Shown here piece by piece: positions 13,223 to 22,090 of a stretch of 64,000 nucleotides of DNA (the first letter of the stretch is position 1; each line of letters starts with the position of its first letter). A model generated the notes under the pieces. It had not been told where the DNA came from, did not search any database, and was given only the letters and a program-made list of their open reading frames with translations. The translations under genes and the position numbers were made by a program. Source of the stretch: Betaproteobacteria bacterium (GTDB lineage: Bacteria; Pseudomonadota; Gammaproteobacteria; Burkholderiales; Rhodocyclaceae); assembly GCA_016705475.1 (NCBI GenBank), contig JADIYD010000007.1:1-64000 (forward strand), read 5' to 3'.

Positions 13223-13531
13223 ATGCAAGACACCCTTGATCGGATTACAGCCAATCCGAAATTCCTGGAGTTTGTTGCCATGCGCAGCACCTACTCCATC
13301 ATTATGGCTATCGTCAGTGCCGCCGCTTACTACGGCTTCATCCTGCTGGTTGCATACAACAAAGAGTTCCTGGCCCAGAAAATCGGCGAAGGCTACACCA
13401 TGAGCATCGGCGTGCCGATTGGCGTGGGTGTCATCCTCTTCACCATCATCCTGACCTGGATTTACGTTCGCCGCGCCAACACCGAGTTCGACGCGATCAA
13501 CGAAGCCCTCATCAAGGAGGCACAGAAGTAA
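13223..13531 (+). CDS. DUF485 inner-membrane protein (YjcH family)
   Basis: A 102-residue protein with two membrane helices (about residues 25-45 and 62-82) and a charged C-terminus (RRANTEFDAINEALIKEAQK). DUF485 proteins are nearly always encoded directly before the acetate symporter ActP, as here with one base between the stop and the next start. Their role is unknown; they are thought to support the permease. GAGGAG precedes the ATG at a normal distance. The 5' leader carries three TGTAA(G) repeats. Confidence 0.9.
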   Translation: MQDTLDRITANPKFLEFVAMRSTYSIIMAIVSAAAYYGFILLVAYNKEFLAQKIGEGYTMSIGVPIGVGVILFTIILTWIYVRRANTEFDAINEALIKEAQK

Positions 13532-13532
13532 G

Positions 13533-15212
13533 ATGACTAAACTGACCAAGATCCTTCTCGGCCTTCTGGCGCTCGCTGCTGCCGGCGGTGCCATTGCTGC
13601 CGGTGCCGATATGGGCGAAACCCAGAAGCAGGCTACCAACTGGACCGCGATCGCCATGTTCGCCATCTTCGTTGGCGGCACGCTCTACATCACCAAGTGG
13701 GCAGCTTCCCAGACCAAGTCTGCGGCTGACTTCTACACCGGCGGTGGCGGTATCACCGGCTTCCAGAACGGCCTGGCAATCGCCGGCGACTATATGTCCG
13801 CCGCGTCCTTTCTGGGTATTTCCGGTCTCGTGTTCGCCAACGGCTTCGACGGCCTGATCTTCTCGATCGGCTGGCTGGTCGGCTGGCCGGTCATCACCTT
13901 CCTGATGGCCGAGCGTCTGCGTAACCTGGGTAAGTTCACGTTCGCTGACGTGGCTTCCTACCGTTTCTCGCAGACCCCGGTTCGTATCTTCGCTGCTTCC
14001 GCCTCCCTGGTCATCGTCGCCTTCTACATGATTGCGCAGATGGTCGGTGCCGGTCAGCTGATCAAGGTGCTCTTCGGCATGGAATACATGTACGCCGAAA
14101 TCCTCGTCGGCGTCGTGATGCTGATGTACGTGCTCTTCGGCGGTATGACCGCAACGACCTGGGTGCAGATCATCAAGGCCTGTATGCTGCTGTCCGGTGC
14201 GACCTTCATGGCCGTCTCCGTGCTGTTGCAGTTCGGTTTCTCGCCGGAAGCGCTGTTCACCAAGGCTGTTGAAATACACACCAAGAAGGATGCCATCATG
14301 GGTCCGGGTGCACTGATCAAGGATCCGATCTCCGCCATCTCCGTCGGTATGGCACTGATGTTCGGTACCGCTGGTCTGCCGCACATCCTGATGCGCTTCT
14401 TCACCGTGCCGAACGCCAAGGAAGCCCGCAAGTCGGTTGCCTGGGCAACCACCTGGATCGGTTACTTCTACATCCTGACCTTCATCATCGGTTTCGGCGC
14501 CATCACCAACCTGATCGCCAACCCGACCGAGTTCTACATCGGTGGTGAAATCGCCAAGGGCCTGAAGGGCGGCGGCAACATGGCTGCTGTGCATCTGTCG
14601 AAGGCTGTCGGCGGTGACCTGTTCCTGGGCTTCATCTCGGCTGTGGCTTTCGCAACGATTCTGGCTGTGGTTGCCGGTCTGACCCTGTCGGGTGCGTCTG
14701 CTGTGTCGCATGACTTGTACGCGTCCGTGTTCAACAAGAACTGTACGTCCGAGCAGGAACTGCGCGTCTCCAAGATCGCTACCATCTTCCTCGGTATCCT
14801 GGCCATGGTTCTGGGTATTGCCTTCGAAAAGGAAAACGTTGCCTACATGGTGATGCTGGCCTTCACGATCGCTTGCTCGTCGAACTTCCCGGTTCTGTTC
14901 ATGTCCGTGCTCTGGAAGAACTGCACGACGCGTGGCGCCGTGGTCGGTGGCTTCGTCGGTCTGGTTATGGCTGCTGTTCTGACCGTGGGCTCCGCCTCGG
15001 TCTGGGAGGCTGTCCTGCACAATCCGAAGGGCTCCGCCTGGTTCCCGTACAACTCTGCTGCCATCTTCTCGATGACTGCCGCGTTCTTCACGATCTGGCT
15101 GGTGTCCATTCTGGACAACTCCGCTCAGGCCCAAAAAGAACGTGCTCTGTACCCGTCTCAGCAGCTGCGTTCCGAGACTGGTCTGGGTGCTTCTGGCGCC
15201 AGCGGTCACTAA
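13533..15212 (+). CDS. actP: cation/acetate symporter ActP
   Basis: A 559-residue solute:sodium symporter that takes up acetate and similar short carboxylates across the inner membrane. It begins with a cleavable-looking signal (ILLGLLALAAAGGAIAAGA) and has about 13 further hydrophobic segments. Family landmarks include DFYTGGGGITGFQNGLAIAG, SAASFLGISGLVFANGFDG and the SSS signature region around GLTLSGASAVSHDLYASVF. It is translated from AAGGAGG inside the end of the DUF485 gene, so the two form an operon. A strong terminator follows. Together with the downstream two-component pair it makes a probable acetate uptake and sensing locus. Confidence 0.93.
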   Translation: MTKLTKILLGLLALAAAGGAIAAGADMGETQKQATNWTAIAMFAIFVGGTLYITKWAASQTKSAADFYTGGGGITGFQNGLAIAGDYMSAASFLGISGLVFANGFDGLIFSIGWLVGWPVITFLMAERLRNLGKFTFADVASYRFSQTPVRIFAASASLVIVAFYMIAQMVGAGQLIKVLFGMEYMYAEILVGVVMLMYVLFGGMTATTWVQIIKACMLLSGATFMAVSVLLQFGFSPEALFTKAVEIHTKKDAIMGPGALIKDPISAISVGMALMFGTAGLPHILMRFFTVPNAKEARKSVAWATTWIGYFYILTFIIGFGAITNLIANPTEFYIGGEIAKGLKGGGNMAAVHLSKAVGGDLFLGFISAVAFATILAVVAGLTLSGASAVSHDLYASVFNKNCTSEQELRVSKIATIFLGILAMVLGIAFEKENVAYMVMLAFTIACSSNFPVLFMSVLWKNCTTRGAVVGGFVGLVMAAVLTVGSASVWEAVLHNPKGSAWFPYNSAAIFSMTAAFFTIWLVSILDNSAQAQKERALYPSQQLRSETGLGASGASGH

Positions 15213-15234
15213 TATCAGGCGAGCAATCGTCAGC

Positions 15235-15266
15235 AAAAAGCCCGGGGAAACCCGGGCTTTTTTTTG
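15235..15266 (+). terminator. Rho-independent terminator after actP
   Basis: AGCCCGGG, loop GAAA, CCCGGGCT and eight T, preceded by an A-run. The stem is perfect and would also work on the opposite strand. Confidence 0.9.
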
Positions 15267-15271
15267 TTCTG

Positions 15272-15302
15272 AATTTTGATGGTTTTTTCCGGTCGACCGC
15301 AG
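15272..15302 (-). repeat. dispersed CGGTCRACCG/A-run repeat downstream of actP
   Basis: Read on the minus strand: CTGCGGTCGACCGGAAAAAA, then CCATCAAAATT. The core is a perfect CGGTCGACCG palindrome. The A-run is six long, and the tail agrees with the groES-groEL copy. It lies just after the actP terminator. Confidence 0.75.
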
Positions 15303-15519
15303 AAGTCCGCCCCGAAATGCATGATTCACAAAAATGCGGGCGAGCTTGTACGCTGCGGGAAGCGCAGGGCGGTTTATTTGATAGACTGTGGGACTTGGGG
15401 CGAGAAAAAACGGTAGGGGGCCGCCCAGTGCAGGTCGGGCAACCCCCTGAGTAGCGGCATGCGCCGCGTACTCCAGAGACCATAAAAGGAGAACAGCCCG
15501 AATAGAATAATGCGACAAG
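15303..15519. other. structured non-coding stretch before the response regulator
   Basis: No credible gene is present. The stretch is GC-rich and contains an inverted repeat at 15449-15473 (GAGTAGCGGC, a 4-base loop, GCCGC-G-TACTC) and a possible pairing of GGGGG near 15416-15420 with CCCCC near 15443-15447. A weak TAGAAT -10 lies at 15503-15508. It could be a structured leader or small RNA; I do not recognise a known RNA family. Confidence 0.3.
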
Positions 15520-15536
15520 CTTACAGAAATCTTACG
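15520..15536 (-). promoter_or_regulatory. two inverted TGTAAG-like motifs before the response regulator
   Basis: CTTACA at 15520 and CTTACG at 15531 are 11 bases apart. On the minus strand they read TGTAAG-like, as in the array before DUF485-actP. They lie about 25-40 bases before the regulator ATG and downstream of a possible -10, a position that would fit autorepression. Confidence 0.4.
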
Positions 15537-15558
15537 CCGGCTCAGGCCAAACAGAACC

Positions 15559-16230
15559 ATGCGCATACTTATTGCTGAAGACGACACCATCATCGCCGAT
15601 GGCCTTTCCCGCTCGCTGCGTCAGGGCGGTTACGCCGTAGACTGGGCAGCCAATGGCGTGGAGGCAGACGCCGCATTGCTGACGGTGTCCTATGATTTGC
15701 TCATTCTCGATCTCGGCTTGCCGAAGCTGTCCGGGCTCGACCTGCTCAAGCGCATTCGCGCGCGCAACTCACAGTTGCCGGTGCTCATCCTTACTGCTCT
15801 TGATGGCACGGGCGACCGCGTCAAGGGGCTGGATCTCGGGGCTGATGATTACATGGTCAAGCCCTTCGAGCTGCCCGAGCTCGAAGCGCGGGTTCGCGCC
15901 CTGACCCGCCGTTCGGCTGGAACCTCGCCAACCATTCAGTGCGGTGCGCTGAGCTACGATCAAGTCGGTCGGGTGGCTCTGATCAACGGCGAAGCCCTCG
16001 AACTATCAGCTCGCGAAGTCGGGCTTCTCGAAGTCCTGCTCAGTCGCATGGGCCGCCTTGTCAGCAAGGATCAGCTGGTCGATCATCTTTGTGGCTGGGG
16101 TGACGAGGTCAGCCACAACGCCATTGAGGTTTACGTTCATCGATTACGCAAGAAAATTGAAACCGGGGGCGTGAAGATCGCGACCGTTCGCGGCTTGGGC
16201 TACTGCCTTGAGCGACCACAAAGCGAGTAA
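15559..16230 (+). CDS. OmpR-family response regulator (TctD/QseB type)
   Basis: The protein has 223 residues. The receiver carries the acidic pair EDD at residues 8-10, the acceptor Asp in LLILDLGLPKLSG (about 51), Thr in LILTALD and Lys in MVKPFE. A winged-helix output domain follows from about residue 125 (LELSAREVGLLEVLLSR, then VEVYVHRLRKKIE-type recognition helix). Its stop overlaps the following kinase start by 23 bases. Position after DUF485-actP, plus TGTAAG-like sites before both units, suggests control of acetate transport; that link is inferred. Confidence 0.9.
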   Translation: MRILIAEDDTIIADGLSRSLRQGGYAVDWAANGVEADAALLTVSYDLLILDLGLPKLSGLDLLKRIRARNSQLPVLILTALDGTGDRVKGLDLGADDYMVKPFELPELEARVRALTRRSAGTSPTIQCGALSYDQVGRVALINGEALELSAREVGLLEVLLSRMGRLVSKDQLVDHLCGWGDEVSHNAIEVYVHRLRKKIETGGVKIATVRGLGYCLERPQSE

Positions 16231-17666
16231 CCAGCCGGGGCCGGGTTCTGAATCCGAGCGCTCGCTGTTTGGCGAGATTCTCGACTGGATGTTGGCGCCC
16301 CTGCTGTTCGTCTGGCCGCTCAGCATTGCCTTCACCCATTACTTCGCCAACAACGTTGCCAATTACCCCTACGATCAGGCGCTGCGTGAGCATGTCACGG
16401 CAATCGCCCGTCAGGTAAAGCTCGTCAACGGCAAACCCTTGCTATCGTTGCCGGCCTCTGCTCGCGCCATGTTGCGAGCTGACGAGACTGATAGCGTCTA
16501 TTTTCATGTCATCTCCGGAGATGGAAAGCTGCTGGCCGGTGACAAGGATCTCCCGACTTTGGCGTTGCCGTCGGACGATTCAGTCATGCCTGGCGAAGTC
16601 TATATGCGCGATTCTGATTTCAAGGGGCAGGACCTCCGTCTGGCCTACACCTATCTCGCCGAGCCACAAATGACCCGGTCGCAGTGGGTGCTTATTGAAG
16701 TCGGCGAGACAACTGATAAACGCAGCCAGTTAGCCAACAAGATCGTAGCCAGCGTGATTCTTCCGCAGTTCATCATCATTCCGCTCGCCGTCATGCTTGT
16801 CTGGTTTGGCCTGTCGCGCGGTTTGCGGCCCTTGACCCGTCTGCGCCAGACCATCGAGGCGCGTGGAACCCAGTGACCTCTCGCCTATCGCTACCCGACG
16901 CGTCCCCGAAGAACTGGAGCCGCTGGTCGAAGCCTTCAACGAAATGCTCGAGCGCATGAAGCGCAGCGTTACGGCACAACAGCGCTTTGTTGCCGATGCT
17001 GCCCACCAGATGCGGACCCCGCTGACCGGTCTCAAGACGCAGGCCCAGTTTGCCATTCGTGAAACCGATCCGGAGGCACTGCGTCACGCCTTGCGTCAGA
17101 TAGCGACAGGCGTTGACCGCGCTGGCCGACTGATCAACCAACTGCTGACTTTGGCGCGCACTGAGGGTGGCGAAGCTACGCAGCAAAAACACCAGCCGCT
17201 CGATTTGGCGGAATTGATTCGCGACGTCGTGACCGACTGGGTGCCGGTGGCCATGCACAAGAATATTGATCTCGGATTTGAGTCAGACAAGTCGGCCATG
17301 ATCGTTGGCGATTCATTCCTGCTGACCGAGCTCGCCAAGAACCTGCTCGACAACGCCTTGCGCTACACCCCGGAGGGGGGGCACGTAACCTGTCGAATCG
17401 TCGTCAATCCGGCAACCGTGCTGTTGGAGGTTGAGGACAACGGGGTCGGCATCAGCGAAGAGCAGGCAGAACTCGTCTTCGAGCGATTCTACCGGGTGGA
17501 CGACGCGACAACTGAAGGCAGTGGCTTGGGCCTTGCCATAGTTCAGGAAATCGCCATGCAGCACGGCTCGCGTGCCAGCCTGCGGCCGAGACCCCATGGC
17601 CGTGGCGCAGTTGCGCATGTCGCTTTTGCCGCCTGGCATCCCCGGTCCCCCGCTGCCCCCCCCTGA
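16208..17666 (+). pseudogene. TctE/QseC-type sensor histidine kinase, one frameshift
   Basis: The N-terminal half has a membrane segment (MLAPLLFVWPLSIAFTHYFA), a periplasmic sensor region typical of two-component kinases of this group (YDQALREHVTAIARQV), and a second membrane segment (ILPQFIIIPLAVMLVWFGL). In the next frame the H-box FVADAAHQMRTPLTGLKTQ, the N-box NLLDNALRYTPEGG, G1 VEDNGVGIS, and FYR then GSGLGLAIVQEIA follow. The frame changes near 16862-16866: TIEARGTQ stops, whereas removing one G of TGGAA gives an unbroken TIEAREPSDLSP. The repaired length is about 480 residues. It overlaps and is cotranscribed with the regulator. Probably a single-base insertion or miscall. Confidence 0.85.
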
Positions 17667-17777
17667 CGATTTCTCTGAGCTTTACCGCCAATCGCCACCA
17701 ATCGGTACATGAGTCCGCAAAAACACCTCCGGCTGGTTGCGGAGCAGCAGTGACATCGCTATAATGCGCCCTCGTTT

Positions 17778-17853
17778 GGCCAATTAGCTCAGTTGGTAGA
17801 GCAGCGGATTGAAAATCCGCGTGTCCGTGGTTCGATTCCGCGATTGGCCACCA
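17778..17853 (+). tRNA. tRNA-Phe (GAA)
   Basis: A 76-base cloverleaf: acceptor GGCCAAT pairs with ATTGGCC, the D arm is GCTC/GAGC, the anticodon stem is GCGGA/TCCGC with loop TTGAAAA (anticodon GAA), the T loop is TTCGATT, and CCA is encoded. The integrase gene begins about 160 bases downstream, so the 3' end of this tRNA is the probable attachment site of the integrated element. Confidence 0.97.
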
Positions 17854-17880
17854 AGAACAAGTACTAAGTAGTCCGAAGAA

Positions 17881-17920
17881 GGCCAGAAACCCCAGCAAAC
17901 ACAAGGGTTCTGGCCTTTTT
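17881..17920 (+). terminator. hairpin plus T-run between tRNA-Phe and the integrase
   Basis: GGCCAGAA at 17881 pairs with TTCTGGCC ending at 17915, with a partial inner CC/GG extension, and is followed by five T. It probably ends tRNA-Phe transcription, or shields the element from read-through. Confidence 0.7.
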
Positions 17921-17956
17921 CACGTCCTAGGTAGTCCAAAGCCGTCTATTGCAATC

Positions 17957-18017
17957 TGACGGTAAGTGACGGTAGATTTGACGGTAACTCGCAGTTACCG
18001 TAAAGGAGTTACCGTCA
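17957..18017 (+). promoter_or_regulatory. array of five TGACGGTAA-type sites before and over the integrase start
   Basis: Direct copies lie at 17957 (TGACGGTAA), 17967 (TGACGGTAG) and 17979 (TGACGGTAACT). Inverted copies lie at 17993 (AGTTACCGTAA) and 18007 (AGTTACCGTCA). The last ends on the A of the integrase ATG and is the exact reverse complement of the third. Such arrays fit integrase arm-type or excisionase/autoregulator sites. Which protein binds is not known. Confidence 0.65.
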
Positions 18018-19204
18018 TGCCGCTCTCAGATACCTCTATTCGCAACGCAAAATCGCCAGAAAAGCCGATCAAATTGGCCGATGGTGGCGGCTTGTATTTG
18101 CTTTTGAAACCCAATGGAGCAAAGTGGTGGCGGCTGGATTACCGCTTTGCCGGCAAGCGGAAAACCCTTTCCATGGGGGTTTATCCAGAGGTTGGTTTGA
18201 AGGCTGCACGTGACAAGCGTGATGAAGCCAAGCGACTGCTTGCTGACGGAATTGATCCTGGTGAAAATCGGAAGATTCAGAAAGCAGCTCGTACCGAGCG
18301 TTCGGAGAACAGTTTCGAGGTTGTTGCTCGTGAGTGGTTTGCCAAGTTTTCTCCAAACTGGGCTGATAGTCATGCCGTCAAGATCATTCGCCGATTGGAG
18401 CGAGACGTCTTCCCCTGGCTTGGCGCTCGACCGATTGCTGAGATCAAAGCTGCTGAGCTGCTGCGCGCAATCAAAAAAACAGAGAGTCGTGGTGTCCTGG
18501 AAACGGCTCACCGTGCGTTGCAAAACTGCAGTCAGATATTTCGATATGCAGTGGCACATGGCTTGTGCGAGAGAGATCCATCGACCGATCTGCGGGGAGC
18601 TCTTCCTCCCGTCAAAGGACGGCATTTCGCGGCAATTATTGATCCGGCTGGCGTAGCCAAGTTGCTACGTTCCTTTGATGACTTCAAGGGTAGCTATGTC
18701 GTGCTTTGTGCCCTGAAGCTAGCGCCCTTGTTTTTTGTCCGCCCTGGTGAATTGCGCAAGGCAGAGTGGGAGCAGATTGATCTTGATTCCGGACAGTGGA
18801 GTTATACAGCGACAAAGACGGATACTGCGCACCTGGTTCCGCTTGCATCACAGGCTGTGGCAATTCTCAGAGATCTATTTGCGCTGACGGGACATGGTCG
18901 CTATGTCTTTGCAGGCAGAGATCCGCAACGGCCGATGTCAGAAAACACCGTGAACGCTGCATTGCGTCGGCTGGGGTATGACACGCAAAAAGACATTACA
19001 GGCCATGGCTTTCGTGCCATGGCACGGACAATTCTGCACGAGGAGTTGCACTTCGATCCGGTGGTAATTGAGCACCAGTTAGCACATTCTGTGCCAGATG
19101 CGCTCGGCACTGCGTATAACCGCACCAAGTTTATAAAAGAGCGAAGGGTAATGATGCAAACTTGGGCTGATTACCTCGAAGGACTGAAGGCTTCAGATAA
19201 ATAG
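18017..19204 (+). CDS. P4-type tyrosine recombinase/integrase
   Basis: The protein has 395 residues from ATG 18017, chosen because the N-terminal DUF4102 arm-binding domain begins there (MPLSDTSIRNAKSPEKPIKL, then LADGGGLYLLL and KWWRLDYRFAGKRKTLSMG). A longer frame upstream would run through the repeat array. A core-binding domain follows. The catalytic domain has Arg in FVRPGELRKAEW, HGFRAMARTIL (His-x-x-Arg), HQLAH, and the nucleophilic Tyr in AYNRTKF. AAAGGAG precedes the start. It directs site-specific integration into the adjacent tRNA-Phe. It is intact, so the relic may still be cut at its left end if a partner site existed. Confidence 0.93.
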   Translation: MPLSDTSIRNAKSPEKPIKLADGGGLYLLLKPNGAKWWRLDYRFAGKRKTLSMGVYPEVGLKAARDKRDEAKRLLADGIDPGENRKIQKAARTERSENSFEVVAREWFAKFSPNWADSHAVKIIRRLERDVFPWLGARPIAEIKAAELLRAIKKTESRGVLETAHRALQNCSQIFRYAVAHGLCERDPSTDLRGALPPVKGRHFAAIIDPAGVAKLLRSFDDFKGSYVVLCALKLAPLFFVRPGELRKAEWEQIDLDSGQWSYTATKTDTAHLVPLASQAVAILRDLFALTGHGRYVFAGRDPQRPMSENTVNAALRRLGYDTQKDITGHGFRAMARTILHEELHFDPVVIEHQLAHSVPDALGTAYNRTKFIKERRVMMQTWADYLEGLKASDK

Positions 19205-19293
19205 ACCACCCTTCTGACGCCTGTGCTCGCAGACTCTCGGTCATAGCAGAAGCTGGCATCATATCTCCCAGCCAAATAAAATCAGGATCCGCC

Positions 19294-20013
19294 ATGAAAC
19301 TCCCTCCGATCGAGTTGCGATACGAGAATAGCCTGCCAAAATCACTTGGTGAGCTGCTGAAAGGTATTCTCTATCCATCTGATCCACCTGATAACCATCG
19401 ATCATTTTTCGAGGTGGTGATGGCAGCGAAATCTGCCAATGATGAAGGCAGGGCGGACTCGGATGAAGGTATCAGGTGCAAAGTCGAGTTCAGTAAGGAG
19501 CCCAAGGAAGACGTCTATTTTTACGCGTATATCCAGTATCTCGGCATGGCGTTGCACTACCTTGAACAGTCCAAAAATGACGCAGCGTGGTATTACTACG
19601 CTCAATCACGGTACTACAGAGGGCTTTTGGATACGCGACAGTCTGTATTGCGTCAAATTGAAGCCGAATTTCAAAGTATTGAGGCAAAACAAAAAGGCGG
19701 GAAAAACAAAGCAATCAGAGATACAGGCGCAATGAAGGATGAATTTATAAAAATAATTGAAAACCCACCTGATGGTAGATGGAAAAGCAGAAAGCAGCTT
19801 CTGGATATTGCCATTCCAAGGCTAGAAAAGTTTCATTATTCAACTGGCCAAGTGCTGCCTTATTTTGAATACATAGACCCTAGAGTCAGAGTGTGGTTAT
19901 GCGATGATCTGCGCATCATCAAGGCTTTCGTTGATAACTCGGCCGATCCGAATCAGGCAATACATGACTTGTCTGAAAAAAGTAGCGATCCGAATAGCAA
20001 TTTCGGATCATGA
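19294..20013 (+). CDS. hypothetical protein in the integrated element
   Basis: A 239-residue soluble, charged protein with no motif I recognise. The middle (FYAYIQYLGMALHYLEQSKN followed by AWYYYAQSRYYRG) looks like a helical, TPR-like segment. The C-terminal part is WKSRKQLLDIAIPRLEKF. The A+T-rich codon use, with many AAA and ATA, differs from chromosomal genes and agrees with foreign origin. It stands alone between the integrase and the convergent Gp2-like gene. Confidence 0.55.
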   Translation: MKLPPIELRYENSLPKSLGELLKGILYPSDPPDNHRSFFEVVMAAKSANDEGRADSDEGIRCKVEFSKEPKEDVYFYAYIQYLGMALHYLEQSKNDAAWYYYAQSRYYRGLLDTRQSVLRQIEAEFQSIEAKQKGGKNKAIRDTGAMKDEFIKIIENPPDGRWKSRKQLLDIAIPRLEKFHYSTGQVLPYFEYIDPRVRVWLCDDLRIIKAFVDNSADPNQAIHDLSEKSSDPNSNFGS

Positions 20014-20020
20014 CTTGCGA

Positions 20021-21153
20021 TCACCGCTGCAGATTTGATTGATCAATATTGCGGTTCGGAATTTCAGAATGCTTAATCTTCTTGATTTTTTGTTTTGGGA
20101 AAGCGCCCTTTCCAAAGCTACGAAAACCAGTTGATGAATCAAACTGCATGAAGAAATCAACTTTTGCCATATAGGTTGCCACGACGTCTTTTAGCAAACG
20201 AATGATTTCAATATCTCCCCGTTGAAATACTCCGACGCATAAATCCTTGTAATTTTCTTTATTTCCATTGCAGTTGTAATACTGCCCTAATCCCTCTGTT
20301 GCAAATCCCTCCCAAGTTTCGCCGATAATTTTCCCGATTACGACATCCTGCCTAAGCTTTGTCCCGTCTAGAAAAAATAAGAAGTGATGGTGGTATCCTT
20401 TCTTGAGCCCAACCTCAAGCTTCCAAGCGTAGGTTATTAGCGAGTCGTTGAATTTTTGTCAATCTGCTTCAGTAGTTTCTGTCGATGATCTCTAACATCG
20501 GCAAGTGTAAGTTCCTTCTCGTAGCCATGCATTGATTCATGGTGCTCCTTATACGATAAGTCAATTCGTATCACCATGACTTTTGGGTTGGCACCAAATA
20601 CAGCATCAATCAGGCCGCGTAACTGCCTTTCGTTTTTTCGTGATCTTCTCAGGTAGTTCTTTAGCTTGGCCTTGAAAACGTTTCCGTTGACCTCTGCCCG
20701 AAAAGCGTCAACGAAGCTATTAAGGCCGTCAACAAGCTCTTGCTCGCCAACTGAATCATTCCGCCACCTTGGTGATCTCGTTTTATCAACGAGCTCTGCT
20801 TCCTCGATCATTGAGAAAATACGATCAAGCATCGGATTAAAAACGTGCTTCGGAAAATGACTACGCAAATCATCAAAGTCAACATTAAGCAGGATGTTAA
20901 TAATATCCATGCCTAGTGCGCTATCAGTAATTTGCGTGCTGTTTTTTTTCTGTCCCTTCGTTTTAAACAAAACCGATTTTGTGCTGGCCAATCCCATGCC
21001 GATGGACATTAGTTTAATGATCTTGCCTGCAGCCAATGCTTCTTCGTTTAGAATTGTTATAACTTCGTTCTGGCTATTCCTTTTGTAAGTCGCAGTTGAC
21101 TTCAAGAATGCTTTAATAACCTGATCAAGAATGCCTCGCTTCATTTTCTTCAC
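20021..21153 (-). pseudogene. inovirus Gp2 / YagK-YfjJ domain protein, one frameshift
   Basis: The first frame (21153 to 20437) runs from MKKMKRGILDQV to KQIDKNSTTR and stops early. In the next frame an open stretch of 143 codons continues without interruption to a stop at 20021: FNDSLITYAWKLEVG, then KGYHHHFLFFLDG, KLRQDVVIGKIIGETW and QYYNCNG. The motifs Y.WK.E.G..KGYH.H and FFDG...RQDV are the hallmark of the YagK/YfjJ (inovirus Gp2) family found on prophages and satellite elements, probably replication-related. The break is at a run of five A on the coding strand (20452-20456); a sixth A would join the parts as KKFNDS and give about 382 residues. Strongly AT-rich. Confidence 0.65.
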
Positions 21154-21419
21154 CTAATACATTGCCAAGTAAAAAGTTACTACTCCTACACCAATAGTTT
21201 TCTCGCTAATAGTACGGTGATAAACATAAGCCAAGGAATATCGCCTATGAACCACTGCAAAATTGGTACAAATCAGACAACCAACCTACTTGAAACCACT
21301 TATAATTTGTTATTCATCTAATAACATAAACTCCAAGAGGGTTTCGGCATCTGGCAAACAAATATCGACTGTGACCCATGGTTGTTTTGAATCGAAGCTT
21401 GAGAATTGGGTTGAGAAAG

Positions 21420-21656
21420 TTAGTGCTCTGAACCAACAACTCCGCGCTCTTTACGTTCAGCAATCCACCGATCAATTTCTGTTGAATCCCAGCCAACTGA
21501 ATGGACGCCAAGCTTGAAGCGTTTAGGGAAGTCCGGCGCGTAGTACTTGGATTCCGGGTTAAGGCGATCGTAGATTCCGCTACGGGAAAGTCCGGTCCGC
21601 TCACAGACTTCCTTGATGCGCAACACCCTTCTCTGACCCTGAGTTGCTTGAGACAT
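21420..21656 (-). CDS. AlpA-family element regulator
   Basis: A 78-residue MerR-like helix-turn-helix protein: RVLRIKEVCERTGLSRSGIY, then DFPKRFKLG and WDSTEIDRWIAERKE. This is the normal AlpA length and motif order. AlpA proteins of P4-like satellites regulate integrase or excision and replication genes. It lies upstream of the Gp2-like gene on the same strand, across a 266-base AT-rich gap, so it may control that gene and the integrase. The TGACGGTAA array is one candidate target. Confidence 0.85.
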   Translation of the reverse strand: MSQATQGQRRVLRIKEVCERTGLSRSGIYDRLNPESKYYAPDFPKRFKLGVHSVGWDSTEIDRWIAERKERGVVGSEH

Positions 21657-22038
21657 ATTTCCTCCAATTGCGATGTGATGTTGCGCACTCTAGAATTTTT
21701 CTCAAGGCAGATAAATGCTCCTGCTGCAGTAAAAAATTAATGCGCAACAAGCGCCTCTTCATCTGAGACAAAGGCCAAGTGCCTGGGCAATTGAACATAG
21801 CTGGACCTTGATGCGGTGCGTGCCGTAGCCCGGTGGAAAGCTCTAGCTCGTCACCCAAGCAATGCTTTGGGAGGGGATGTCTGCTGGAAAGTTAGTAGGA
21901 AAAGGCTTGGAAAGTTAGTTCCACCGTGTTTTTAAACAAAGGCTTAGTCCATCCTGCATCTGAACCCGGTTAGGTTGCATATATAGCAACTGAAGACTAG
22001 GCCGCCCTGGCCTTCAAACCCTAGTTTCCATCCCTTCG
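21657..22038. other. non-coding stretch between AlpA and the glycine-zipper gene
   Basis: I see no gene. Two direct repeats TGGAAAGTTAGT lie at 21885 and 21908, 23 bases apart. A near-palindrome GTTGC-ATATATA-GCAAC lies at 21974-21990. These look like regulatory sites for divergent promoters (alpA to the left, the DUF932 cluster to the right). Confidence 0.35.
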
Positions 22039-22071
22039 AGAGCCCGTACCTGCAGAGGTACGGGCTCTTTT
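22039..22071 (+). terminator. strong hairpin 20 bases before the glycine-zipper gene
   Basis: AGAGCCCGTACC and GGTACGGGCTCT form a perfect 12-bp stem with a 6-base loop, followed by TTTC. It lies directly before a start codon and not after a gene, so it may attenuate rather than terminate. Similar hairpins precede the DUF932-cluster genes at 23555 and 24670. Confidence 0.6.
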
Positions 22072-22090
22072 CATTTCCAGGAGAAAAACC

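Noticed and set aside
15449..15473. Inverted repeat as a terminator
   Set aside because: No T-run follows and it is not behind a gene; kept only as part of a structured leader.
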